Translations under genes and position numbers: made by a program
Shown here: in pieces, positions 8,154-18,009 of the stretch
Numbering within the stretch: the stretch's first letter is position 1
Layout of the letters: every line of letters starts with the position of its first letter
The notes under the pieces: generated by a model
What the model saw: only the letters and a program-made list of their open reading frames with translations
What the model was told of the DNA's origin: nothing
Database searches by the model: none
Origin: Caulobacter flavus
Lineage (GTDB): Bacteria > Pseudomonadota > Alphaproteobacteria > Caulobacterales > Caulobacteraceae
Assembly: GCF_003722335.1 (NCBI RefSeq)
Contig: NZ_CP026100.1
Coordinates: 3,694,001-3,758,000, forward strand
Direction of reading: 5' to 3'
DNA length: 64,000 bases

Positions 8154-9638
8154 ATGGTCGGCATCGCCGCCTGGGGCGCCTATGCGCCGCGTCTTCGCCT
8201 CAGCCGCAAGGCGGTCGTCGTCGCCAACGCCTGGATCGCGCCGGGTCTGGCGGGCAAGGCCAAGGGCGAGCGTTCCATGGCCAACTGGGACGAGGACGCC
8301 CTGACCATGGCCGTCGAGGCCGCCCGCGACGCCCTGGGCGTCGAGGATGAGGGGCGGGCGGCGATCGAAGGGGCGATCTTCGCCTCGACCACGGCGCCTT
8401 TCGCCGATCGCCAGAACGCCGGGATCCTGGCCGCCGCCCTGACGCTGGAGCCCACGATCGCCTCGGCCGACGTCACCGGCTCGCAGCGCTGCGGTCTCAC
8501 CGCGCTCGGCCAGGCGCTGGACGCCGCCGCCTCGGGCAGGCGCGTGCTGGTCGCCGTCGGCGAGCATCGCCGGGCCCGTGCGGCCTCGCCGCAGGAACTG
8601 GACTTCGGCGACGCCGCCGCCGCCTTCGTGGTCTCGCCCGACGGCGCGGCCGCCGAGTTCCTGGGCCGGGGCACGGTCACCGACGACTTCGTCGATCACT
8701 TCCGTGGTGCGGACGCGGCATTCGACTACGCCTGGGAGGAGCGCTGGATCCGCGACGAGGGCATCGTCAAGCTGGTCCCGCCGGCCATCCGCGCGGCGCT
8801 GGACGCGGCGGGCGTCGACGCCGCCCAGGTCGACCATTTCTGCTTCCCGTCGACCTTTGCCGGCATGGGGGCGACCCTGGCCAAGACCCTCGGCATCCGC
8901 CCCGACGCCGTCCGCGACACCCTGGCCGCCCAGCTCGGCGAGGCCGGCGCGGCTCATGGTCCGCTGCTGCTGGCGCACGCGCTGGAAGAGGCCCAGCCTG
9001 GCCAGATCGTCCTCGTCGCCCAGTTCGGCCAGGGCGCCGAGGCCTTGGTGTTCCGCGCCGGCGGCGAGATCGGATCGAGCCGCCCCGCGCGAGGCGTCGC
9101 CGGCGCGCTGGCCGACCGCCAGGAGGAGACCAACTACCTGAAGTTCCTGGTCTTCAACGACCTCGTGGAATGGGACAGGGGCATGCGGGCCGAGAAGGAC
9201 AACAAGACGGCCCTGACCACCCTCTATCGCAACCGCGACCAGATCCTGGGCCTGGTGGGCGGGCGCTGCCGCGAGACCGGCGTCGTCCAGTTCCCGCGCA
9301 CCCGCATCTCGGTCGCGCCCAACAACCCGGCCGTCGACACCCAGGAGCCCTACCGCTTCGCCGAGCGCGCCGCCCAGGTGCTGACCTATTCGGCCGACTA
9401 CCTTACCTTCTCGATGAGCCCGCCCAACCACTACGGCATGATCGTCTTCGAAGGCGGCGGGCGGATCATGCTCGACATCACCGACGTGACGCCCGGCGAG
9501 GTCGAGACCGGCCTGCCGGTGAAGATGGTCTTCCGCATCAAGGACCGCGACGAGAAGCGCGGCTTCGTCCGCTACTTCTGGAAGGCCGCGCCCGATCGCG
9601 CCGCGATGGCGGCCGTCACGGCCCAGGCGGCGGAGTAG
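8154..9638 (+). CDS. HMG-CoA synthase / KAS III-like condensing enzyme fused to a C-terminal DUF35-type OB-fold domain
   Basis: A 494-residue protein with two parts. Residues 1 to about 310 have the thiolase-superfamily fold of HMG-CoA synthase/KAS III: a candidate nucleophile Cys113 in GSQRCGLTALG, FGDAAAAFVVS, VDHFCFPSTF and the C-terminal LGEAGAAHGPLLLAHALEE then PGQIVLVAQFGQG. Residues from about 315 resemble DUF35 proteins: the helix NYLKFLVFNDLVEWDRG, then GGRCRETGVVQFPRT in the place of the zinc ribbon, then an OB-like beta region. Only one cysteine remains of the ribbon, so zinc binding is doubtful. GGGAG precedes the ATG. A SCP2-type thiolase lies just beyond vapBC. Archaeal thiolase, HMGS and DUF35 proteins are known to form one complex, so these may act together; the substrate is unknown. 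Confidence 0.75.
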   Translation: MVGIAAWGAYAPRLRLSRKAVVVANAWIAPGLAGKAKGERSMANWDEDALTMAVEAARDALGVEDEGRAAIEGAIFASTTAPFADRQNAGILAAALTLEPTIASADVTGSQRCGLTALGQALDAAASGRRVLVAVGEHRRARAASPQELDFGDAAAAFVVSPDGAAAEFLGRGTVTDDFVDHFRGADAAFDYAWEERWIRDEGIVKLVPPAIRAALDAAGVDAAQVDHFCFPSTFAGMGATLAKTLGIRPDAVRDTLAAQLGEAGAAHGPLLLAHALEEAQPGQIVLVAQFGQGAEALVFRAGGEIGSSRPARGVAGALADRQEETNYLKFLVFNDLVEWDRGMRAEKDNKTALTTLYRNRDQILGLVGGRCRETGVVQFPRTRISVAPNNPAVDTQEPYRFAERAAQVLTYSADYLTFSMSPPNHYGMIVFEGGGRIMLDITDVTPGEVETGLPVKMVFRIKDRDEKRGFVRYFWKAAPDRAAMAAVTAQAAE

Positions 9639-9645
9639 GGCGGTG

Positions 9646-10032
9646 TCAGACGGCGCGCTTCACGTCGGTGGCGGCGAAGTCCTCGCCCTTGAACAGCAGC
9701 GGCAAGCCCCGCGCCATGGCCAGGGCGTAGGCGAAGCAGTCGCCGAAGTTCAGGCCGTGGCGGCCGGCGCGGTAGGTTTCGAAGGCCTGCCGCGCGATCG
9801 CCGACTGCGAGTCATCGAAGGCGACCGAGGTGACTTTCAGCACTTCAAGCAGCCGATCGAGTTCCTCGACGTTGGCGGGGCCCTTGCGGCGCATGCAGAC
9901 GACCGCGCATTCCAGCAACGTCGCCGTCGAAATCAGCGCCATTTCCGCTTCGGCGATGGCGTTGCGAAAGTCGTCGGCCTCGGGTTCTCGCCACAGGATC
10001 GCAAGCACTGCGGAAGTGTCGAGGACGATCAC
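9646..10032 (-). CDS. vapC: VapC-type PIN-domain toxin ribonuclease
   Basis: A 128-residue PIN-domain protein. The acidic active-site set is visible: D5 in MIVLDTSA, E41 in TLLECAVV, D98 in LNFGDCFAYALA and D118 in KGEDFAATD. VapC toxins are metal-dependent endoribonucleases that cut tRNA or rRNA when not held by their antitoxin. The ATG at 10032 overlaps the stop of the upstream antitoxin gene by four bases, the normal arrangement for the pair. The stop codon is only seven bases from the stop of the convergent HMGS-like gene. All catalytic residues are intact, so the toxin should be active. Confidence 0.92.
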   Translation of the reverse strand: MIVLDTSAVLAILWREPEADDFRNAIAEAEMALISTATLLECAVVCMRRKGPANVEELDRLLEVLKVTSVAFDDSQSAIARQAFETYRAGRHGLNFGDCFAYALAMARGLPLLFKGEDFAATDVKRAV

Positions 10033-10301
10033 TTCGGCAGGCCGTCTTCATCGTACAGCATGTCGTCCGGATGGCGCGGATCCAGCACCGGCAAGGCCTC
10101 CACCCGCGCCTGGATGGCGGCGATTCTGGCGGCGATGGCTTCCCGTTCTTCAGGCGTGAACCTGGAGGGGCGCGACTCCGCGGGCACGGTGCGCTCGAGC
10201 TCGGCGCGAAGCAGCTCCTTCAGGACGTCGGGAGCCGCCAGACCCTTACGGTCCGCCAGCTCCTGCGCCATGCGCAGCGTTTCCTCGTCGTGGATCACCA
10301 T
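10029..10301 (-). CDS. vapB: VapB-type antitoxin (Rv0623/PSK family)
   Basis: A 90-residue antitoxin for the adjacent toxin. The N-terminal half, DEETLRMAQELADRKGL followed by VLKELLRAELER, has the short strand plus helix pattern of ribbon-helix-helix-like PSK antitoxins; the C-terminal tail, rich in Pro and Asp, would wrap the toxin. The ATG at 10301 is preferred because GAGG lies eight bases upstream; another ATG at 10307 is possible but has that sequence too close. The promoter must lie in the 64 bases shared with the divergent thiolase gene, where such antitoxins usually autoregulate. Confidence 0.88.
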   Translation of the reverse strand: MVIHDEETLRMAQELADRKGLAAPDVLKELLRAELERTVPAESRPSRFTPEEREAIAARIAAIQARVEALPVLDPRHPDDMLYDEDGLPK

Positions 10302-10365
10302 GCCCATGACCTCGACGTTACACCCGAACAATACGCCCGAGAAGGCGAGCTGAAGGAGATCCCTC

Positions 10366-11568
10366 ATGGCCAGCGGCATCCGCGACAAGGTCGCCATTCT
10401 TGGCATGGGCTGCAGCAAGTTCGGCGAGCGCTGGGACGCTGGTCCCGACGACCTGATGGTCGAGGCCTATGTCGAGGCCATGGCCGACGCGGGGATCGAG
10501 GCCAGCCAGCTCGACGCGGCCTGGTTCTCGACCCACATCGACGAGATCGGCACGGGCAAGGGCGGCACGCCGCTGTCGATCGCGCTGCGCCTGCCCAACA
10601 TCGCCGTCACCCGGGTGGAGAACTTCTGCGCCTCGGGCTCGGAGGCCTTCCGGGGCGCGGTCTATGCGGTGGCCGCCGGCGCGGCCGACATCGCCCTGGC
10701 CGTCGGGGTCGAGAAGCTGAAGGACACCGGCTATGGCGGCCTGCCGTTCGGCGCGCCGGGCACGCTGGCGCCGCAGGTCATGCCCAACGGCTCGGCCCCC
10801 GGCAACTTCGCCCAGCTGGCCAGCGCCTACCGCGCCAAGCACGGGGTCTCCAAGGAGGACCTCAAGCGCGCCATCGCCCACGTCTCGGTCAAGAGCCACG
10901 CCAACGGCGCCAAGAACCCCAAGGCCCACCTTCGCAAGCCGATCACCGCCGAGCAGGCGCTGAACGCCCCGATCATCGCCGAGCCGCTGGGGCTGTTCGA
11001 CTGCTGCGGCGTCTCCGACGGCGCGGCCGCCGCCATCGTCACTACGCCCGAGATCGCCCGGGCGCTGGGCAAGCACGACCTCGTCACCGTCAAGGCGCTG
11101 CAGCTGTCGGTCTCCAATGGCTACGAGAGCCAGTACAACGGCTGGGACGGCAGTCACTTCCACACCGCCCGCATCGCCGCCGGCAAGGCCTACAAGGAAG
11201 CCGGCATCGAGCGCCCGCGCGAGCAGATCTCGATGATGGAGGTGCACGACTGCTTCTCGGTGACCGAGCTGGTCACCATGGAGGACCTGTTCATCTCGGC
11301 CGAGGGGCGGGGCTGGCGCGACGTGCTGGACGGCTTCTACGACGCCGACGGCGGGGTGCCGTGCCAGATCGACGGCGGGCTGAAGTGCTTCGGCCATCCG
11401 ATCGGCGCCTCGGGCCTGCGGATGCTCTACGAGATGTACCTGCAGCTGCAGGGCCGGGCGGGCGAGCGCCAGCTGCGCGACCCGGTCCTGGGCATGACCC
11501 ACAATCTGGGCGGCGCGCCGGCCAGCAATGTCTGCTCGGTGGCCATCATCGGGCGGGAAGGGGCGTAG
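10366..11568 (+). CDS. Thiolase of the SCP2/SCPx-like group (acetyl-CoA acetyltransferase family)
   Basis: A 400-residue thiolase-fold enzyme. The acyl-accepting Cys88 is in VENFCASGSEAF, and the C-terminal histidine is H344 in LKCFGHPIGASGLRM; MMEVHDCFSVTEL supplies the family's HDCF motif. This subgroup (SCP2-thiolase-like) includes thiolases and retro-aldol enzymes that work with DUF35 partners. AAGGAG precedes the ATG by the usual distance. It lies on the same strand as the HMGS/DUF35 fusion gene but is separated from it by vapBC on the other strand. The natural reaction, C-C bond making or breaking on an acyl-CoA, is inferred from the family; no degradation pathway for a specific substrate is nearby. 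Confidence 0.85.
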   Translation: MASGIRDKVAILGMGCSKFGERWDAGPDDLMVEAYVEAMADAGIEASQLDAAWFSTHIDEIGTGKGGTPLSIALRLPNIAVTRVENFCASGSEAFRGAVYAVAAGAADIALAVGVEKLKDTGYGGLPFGAPGTLAPQVMPNGSAPGNFAQLASAYRAKHGVSKEDLKRAIAHVSVKSHANGAKNPKAHLRKPITAEQALNAPIIAEPLGLFDCCGVSDGAAAAIVTTPEIARALGKHDLVTVKALQLSVSNGYESQYNGWDGSHFHTARIAAGKAYKEAGIERPREQISMMEVHDCFSVTELVTMEDLFISAEGRGWRDVLDGFYDADGGVPCQIDGGLKCFGHPIGASGLRMLYEMYLQLQGRAGERQLRDPVLGMTHNLGGAPASNVCSVAIIGREGA

Positions 11569-11600
11569 TGCGACGCGGCGTCCTGGTGTAGTCGAGAGGC

Positions 11601-12743
11601 ATGTCGGGACGCTTCAAGGGCTTCAAGCGCTGGATCTTCGCGGGATGCGTCCTCTTCCTGGGGATCGTCCTGACGGCGGCGTTCTACTGGCGCTACGACA
11701 TCCTGCGCACGACGCTGGATCCGAAGGTCCCGTTCCAGACCTACGATCCGCCGCCGGCTCCCAACTACGCCGATCCGGCCGCCTGGGCCCTGCTGCCGCG
11801 GGGAGCGACGGGGATGGACCGGGCCGCCGACGTGTTCTTCGTTCACCCGACCACCTTCGACGGCGGGCGCGACTGGAACGCGCCCTACGACCAGCCCAAG
11901 GCCAATCGCTATCTGAACCGCGTGGTGCTGCCCAACTACGCCGCACCGTTCTCGCGGGTGGGCCGGATCTTCGCGCCGCACTACCGCCAGGCCAGCCTCT
12001 ACACCTTCCTGACCCTGCGCGACGACGCCCGCGAGGCGCGCCGCTTCGCCTATGGCGACGTACGCGACGCCTTCCGCGCCTGGCGCGACCGCTACGACAA
12101 GGGCCGGCCGCTGGTGCTGGTGGGGGTGGAGCAGGGCGGCAGCCTGCTGGCGCGCCTGGTGGCCGAGGAGATCGCCCCCGACCCGGCGCTGCGCGACCGG
12201 CTGGCGGGAGTCTACCTGATCGAGACCGCCGTGCCCGCCGACGAATACGGCCCCGTCGCGCGGATTCCGGCCTGCGCGCGCCGTGAAGAGGCCGGCTGCG
12301 TCGTGGCCTGGGCCTCGCTCACCGACGGCGATTTCCAGAAGGCCCAGGAGTGGCTGGGCCGCTCGCTGACCTGGATGGGCGGCGACCAGCTGGAGAACCT
12401 GAACGGCCGCAAGCCGCTGTGCGTCAACCCGCTGCTGGGCGCCCAGGGCACCGAGCGCGCGCCGGCGCGCCTGAACCTCGGCTCGGTCAACGCCACGGGC
12501 CTGGAGTGGGGGGCCCGCCCGGCTTTCCTCAAGCGCCAGGTCTGGGCGCAGTGCGAGAACGGCCTGCTGCACACCGGCAGGCCGAAGTCGGCCTCTCTGC
12601 GCGACACCGGCTCGTGGACCGACCGCCGCAAGGTCGACGGCTACAATCTGTTCTGGGCCGACATCGAGGCGGATGCGGCCGCCCGCGTGGCGGCGCTGGG
12701 CAAGCGCGCGCCGCCGGTGATCCGCGCTGCGGGCGCTGAATAG
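11601..12743 (+). CDS. DUF3089 family protein, membrane-anchored, with the nucleophile serine replaced
   Basis: A 380-residue protein with an N-terminal membrane anchor (WIFAGCVLFLGIVLTAAFYW, residues 11-30) and a large part probably outside the inner membrane. DVFFVHPTTFDGGRDWNAP and YDKGRPLVLVG are typical of DUF3089, a family with an alpha/beta-hydrolase-like fold. In relatives the nucleophile elbow reads GHSQGS-like; here it is GVEQGG, so E177 stands where serine is expected. The protein is therefore unlikely to be a normal serine hydrolase, though glutamate could serve another chemistry or a binding role. It begins 32 bases after the thiolase stop. A small hairpin (12743-12758) follows the stop codon. 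Confidence 0.7.
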   Translation: MSGRFKGFKRWIFAGCVLFLGIVLTAAFYWRYDILRTTLDPKVPFQTYDPPPAPNYADPAAWALLPRGATGMDRAADVFFVHPTTFDGGRDWNAPYDQPKANRYLNRVVLPNYAAPFSRVGRIFAPHYRQASLYTFLTLRDDAREARRFAYGDVRDAFRAWRDRYDKGRPLVLVGVEQGGSLLARLVAEEIAPDPALRDRLAGVYLIETAVPADEYGPVARIPACARREEAGCVVAWASLTDGDFQKAQEWLGRSLTWMGGDQLENLNGRKPLCVNPLLGAQGTERAPARLNLGSVNATGLEWGARPAFLKRQVWAQCENGLLHTGRPKSASLRDTGSWTDRRKVDGYNLFWADIEADAAARVAALGKRAPPVIRAAGAE

Positions 12744-12940
12744 GGCTTGGCCGAGCCCATCTAAGCCGGCCACCTCAGGTGGCCCGGAGGGCCGGAGGGG
12801 TCTCATGGCGCAGGTTCCGCGCACGATCCTTCCATGGGACCTGCAGCCAAGCCGCCGATCCTGCCTCGGCCGCGCACCGTCAGGCTTGCTTTCCTGCAGC
12901 TCCACCACCACGGCGCGACTTGTCGCCGCTGGAAGGCGAG
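12743..12940. other. Non-coding region before lon with two hairpins
   Basis: The 349 bases between the DUF3089 gene and lon hold no convincing gene. Directly at the stop codon is GGGCT (12743-12747) paired with AGCCC (12754-12758). A second palindrome, GGCCACC / GGTGGCC with a three-base loop, spans 12768-12784. Neither has a T-run, so they are weak terminators at best. From about 12945 the region carries the lon promoter described separately. Nothing else was recognised. Confidence 0.5.
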
Positions 12941-12944
12941 CGCG

Positions 12945-12974
12945 CTTGAACCCGGTCGCAAAAGGTCCACATAA
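12945..12974 (+). promoter_or_regulatory. Candidate heat-shock (sigma-32/RpoH) promoter of lon
   Basis: CTTGAA at 12945-12950 and CCACATAA at 12967-12974 are separated by 16 bases, close to the RpoH consensus CTTGAA and CCCCATNT. Lon is a classical heat-shock protease. Transcription would start near 12982, giving a leader of about 110 bases. Confidence 0.6.
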
Positions 12975-13092
12975 ATAACGACCATCCGCCCAGTCCCGGG
13001 CGGACGGACTGTACGACTCAGGCGCATCGTCTGAAGTGACGGCAGTCCGCATGGCGAGGCGCGGGGTTCACGCGCCGGCCGGGAGTGAAAAT

Positions 13093-15492
<2,400 letters not shown>

Positions 15493-15518
15493 CAGTAACT
15501 TATTGTTGATAAGTAGGG

Positions 15519-15552
15519 CGGCGCGGGATCTTTCCGCGCCGCCTTCGTTTGA
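15519..15552 (+). terminator. Rho-independent terminator after lon
   Basis: A perfect 10-bp GC stem (15519-15528 with 15536-15545) with a seven-base loop is followed by TTCGTTT. It lies 26 bases after the lon stop codon. Confidence 0.85.
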
Positions 15553-15638
15553 CGGGGCTTGCGAAGCCCGCATACTTCCACGCGAGCGAAGCGGCGTAAG
15601 CTGTTGCAGCGCCGTCGCTTATTGGCTGGGAGACAAAA

Positions 15639-15917
15639 ATGACCACGAAAGCCGAACTCGTCACGGCGATCGCCGAAAAGGCGGGCATCAACAAGAACCA
15701 GGCGAAGGACGCTCTGGAAGCTTTCATCGACACCGTCACCACTTCGCTGAAGTCGGGCTCGGACGTGCGTCTGGTGGGCTTCGGCACCTTCAAGGCCGTG
15801 ACCCGCGCCGCCGGCACCGCGCGCAACCCGCGCACCGGTGAGACCGTCGAGCGTCCGGCCTCGAAGACCGCCCGCTTCCAGGTCGGCGAAGGCCTGAAGA
15901 CCACCCTGAACGGCTGA
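15639..15917 (+). CDS. hupB: DNA-binding protein HU
   Basis: A 92-residue nucleoid protein of the HU/IHF family. The N-terminal helices (MTTKAELVTAIAEKAG) lead to VRLVGFGTFKA and the DNA-clamping arm with TARNPRTGETVERPASKTARF, including the conserved RNP-type tip. It bends and compacts DNA as a dimer. GGGAGACAAAA before the ATG is a good ribosome-binding site. The gene is bracketed by terminators, so it is a single-gene unit; the order lon-hupB is common in proteobacteria. Confidence 0.96.
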   Translation: MTTKAELVTAIAEKAGINKNQAKDALEAFIDTVTTSLKSGSDVRLVGFGTFKAVTRAAGTARNPRTGETVERPASKTARFQVGEGLKTTLNG

Positions 15918-15936
15918 TCCCGTTTCGGATTTTGAG

Positions 15937-15969
15937 GGGCGGGGCGTTCGACGACGGCCCGCCCTTTTC
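15937..15969 (+). terminator. Terminator after hupB
   Basis: GGGCGGGGC-type sequence around 15937-15945 pairs with GGCCCGCCC (15957-15965), followed by TTTTCT. One bulged base is needed. Its position 20 bases after the hupB stop fits. Confidence 0.7.
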
Positions 15970-16023
15970 TATGCGCGCTTCCCATGCCGCCCGACTGCGG
16001 CTAGAAGGCGCGACCCTGCGAAG

Positions 16024-16098
16024 GGGCGGTTAGCTCAGCGGTAGAGCGTCTCGTTTACACCGAGAGGGTCGGGGGTTCGATCCCCTCACCGCCCACCA
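16024..16098 (+). tRNA. tRNA-Val (anticodon TAC)
   Basis: A full cloverleaf can be drawn: acceptor stem GGGCGGT/ACCGCCC, D-loop with TAGCTCAGCGGTAGAGC, anticodon stem TCTCG/CGAGA around loop TTTACAC (anticodon at 16056-16058), T-arm GGGGGTTCGATCCCC, discriminator A and an encoded CCA end at 16096-16098. Confidence 0.96.
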
Positions 16099-16173
16099 GG
16101 GACCATGCTGACACCAGGCTGTCAGCGGGCCTTCGGCAGTCTCCCGGCGTCTGACGCCAAAAGGGAGATCGTC

Positions 16174-16542
16174 ATGTCCGTCAAGGGAAGCTGCCACTGC
16201 GGCGCCACTCAGTTCGAGGTCGAGACCGCACCGACCGAGCTGACCGATTGCAACTGCTCGTTCTGCTCCAAGCGGGGCAACCTGGTCGCCTATTACCAGC
16301 CTTCCAGCTTCAAGCTGCTGACGTCGCGCGACCGGGTCTCGACCTACCAGTGGGGCGACTACATGGGCTCGCACCATCATTGCGCCATCTGCGGCTGCGG
16401 GACCTACAGCCAGTTCCCAGACTTCAGCAGTGGCGAGGCCGACTACGACAATCCGCGCGTCAGCATCAACGTGCGGCTGCTGAACGACTTCGACCTGACG
16501 CCGCTGCCGGTGGTTCACCTCAACGGCCGCGACGACTGGTAG
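16174..16542 (+). CDS. GFA / CENP-V family zinc protein
   Basis: A 122-residue protein of the glutathione-dependent formaldehyde-activating (GFA) family fold. The zinc ligands are clear: GSCHCGATQFEV near the start, DCNCSFCSKRG and then HHHCAICGCGTYS. Members are mostly of unknown substrate; only a few act on S-hydroxymethylglutathione, so a formaldehyde role is not implied. AGGGAG lies ahead of the ATG at 16174; the open frame continues further upstream but without a better start. The stop is four bases from that of the convergent glycosyltransferase gene. A second, different GFA-family gene is at 49944. Confidence 0.85.
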   Translation: MSVKGSCHCGATQFEVETAPTELTDCNCSFCSKRGNLVAYYQPSSFKLLTSRDRVSTYQWGDYMGSHHHCAICGCGTYSQFPDFSSGEADYDNPRVSINVRLLNDFDLTPLPVVHLNGRDDW

Positions 16543-16546
16543 GCCG

Positions 16547-17797
16547 TCAGGCCAGCACCTCGAGCGCCGGGGCCGCATGGCGGGCCTGGGCGTCCTGTGT
16601 GATCCGGTCGCCCAGGGTCCTGGCGGCTTGCCGATACGACGGGTCGTCGAGCAGGCGGGTCAGCGCCTCGGCGATCCGTTCAGGCGAGGCGTCCGGGGCC
16701 AGGGTGATCGCCGCACCGCGATGGGCGGCGCGCATGGCGTTGTCGTTCTGGTCGCGGCCCATCGGCAGGCACAGCAGCGGAACGCCTTCCATCAGCGGGC
16801 GCAGCACCGAACCGTGTCCGGCATGGGTGACCATGACGGCCGCCTCCTTCAGCACCTGGCCGTGCGGTGCGCTGCGCACGATCGCAACGTGGGGCGGCGC
16901 GTCGAACTCCGCGGGATCCAGCGTCGGCCCGGTCGTCACCAGCGCCCGGACGGGCAGGGCGGACAGGGCCGCGATCACGTTGCGCAGCGCCGCCTCCTGC
17001 GCCTGGTAGAGGCTGGAGAACGATACCAGCACCAGCGGCGCGTCGCCCTCCGGAAGCAGCGCGGGCTCCACCCAGGCCGGATCGGCCAGATAGGGGCCGA
17101 CATGCGCGAACGGGGCGGGCAGGGGATCGGGCGCGAAGTCGAAGGCGCGGCTGGTCGCCAGCAGGATGGCGTCGGCGGCGTCGAACTGGGCGAAGACGTC
17201 GTCCAGCGGCGCGAGGCCATGCTCGGACCGGGCGGCGTTCAGCGCCGGCAGGCCCGACTGGAACAGGCCGCGCGCCATCTGGGCGACCATTGCGTGCATG
17301 GCCTGCTCCTGGTCGTCGGCCGCCGGCGCCATGCCGGCCCCGAACGGCGGCGCGCCGGGCAGGTTCGGGAGAGACCAGATGTTGGCCGACAACAGGGCCA
17401 GCTTCGTCTCCCGCGCCTGGGCCGCGACCATCGCGCCCAGCAGCAGTTCCTGGCTCACGACCACGTCGGCGGGGAAGGCGTCCAGCGCCTCCAGCACGTC
17501 GCGGGCATAGGCGTCGGCGGGACCGGTCATCACGCGTTCGAGCAGGCGCTCGATCACGGCCATCGGATTGTCGGCCTCGAAGTCGCGCAGGCGATCGTCG
17601 TCGCGGGTCTTGCCGGTCTGGAACGGCGCGGTCGTCCAGGCGCGGAACGGAACGCCCAGGGCCTTAGCGTCTGCGGCGTTGGCCGGATCGCTGATCGCCA
17701 GCACATGGTGGCCGCGCGCCATCATGTCAGCGGCGACCATCAGCAGCGGCTGCACGTGGCCGCCGCCCTCCCAGGTGGTGAACAGAAAACGCGCCAT
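16547..17797 (-). CDS. GT1/MGT-like glycosyltransferase
   Basis: A 416-residue protein with the two Rossmann halves of a GT-B glycosyltransferase resembling the macrolide/UDP-glucosyltransferase group. The N-terminus FTTWEGGGHVQPLLMVAADM is the acceptor-side signature and the C-terminal ATHAGHGSVLRPLMEGVPL-like region (MVTHAGHGSVLRPLMEGVP) plus MGRDQNDNAMRA is the nucleotide-sugar-binding motif. Such enzymes glycosylate small lipophilic molecules. Acceptor and sugar cannot be predicted. The ATG at 17797 is chosen because the family N-terminus begins there; the ribosome-binding site is weak (GGGGGTATCC). It is divergent from a second glycosyltransferase gene and convergent with the GFA gene, so it forms its own unit. 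Confidence 0.85.
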   Translation of the reverse strand: MARFLFTTWEGGGHVQPLLMVAADMMARGHHVLAISDPANAADAKALGVPFRAWTTAPFQTGKTRDDDRLRDFEADNPMAVIERLLERVMTGPADAYARDVLEALDAFPADVVVSQELLLGAMVAAQARETKLALLSANIWSLPNLPGAPPFGAGMAPAADDQEQAMHAMVAQMARGLFQSGLPALNAARSEHGLAPLDDVFAQFDAADAILLATSRAFDFAPDPLPAPFAHVGPYLADPAWVEPALLPEGDAPLVLVSFSSLYQAQEAALRNVIAALSALPVRALVTTGPTLDPAEFDAPPHVAIVRSAPHGQVLKEAAVMVTHAGHGSVLRPLMEGVPLLCLPMGRDQNDNAMRAAHRGAAITLAPDASPERIAEALTRLLDDPSYRQAARTLGDRITQDAQARHAAPALEVLA

Positions 17798-17878
17798 GTC
17801 GGATACCCCCGTTTGGCCCCTCCTACGACGGGCGGCGCATTCAATCCAGGCGAACCGAAATATGGTTTTTGCGCCGAT

Positions 17879-17907
17879 GCGCGACGCGACGTAGGGTGGC
17901 GTCGCGC
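17879..17907. repeat. Inverted repeat between divergent glycosyltransferase genes
   Basis: GCGCGACGC (17879-17887) and GCGTCGCGC (17899-17907) form a perfect 9-bp stem with an 11-base spacer. It lies in the 212-base gap between two divergent genes and could be an operator or an RNA hairpin; no regulator gene is adjacent. Confidence 0.5.
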
Positions 17908-18009
17908 GGCTGGACAACGGTCCAGCTTCGGAGGAACCTCCCGGCGCTCGAGCACCTTATCGCTTGGCGGCCGCGTAAGACGGCTCCCTCTGCAGTAGCG
18001 AGGTACGGC

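Noticed and set aside
16024..16098. Attachment-site duplication of the tRNA-Val 3' end
   Set aside because: No second copy of the T-arm and acceptor sequence was seen downstream, and no integrase gene is present.
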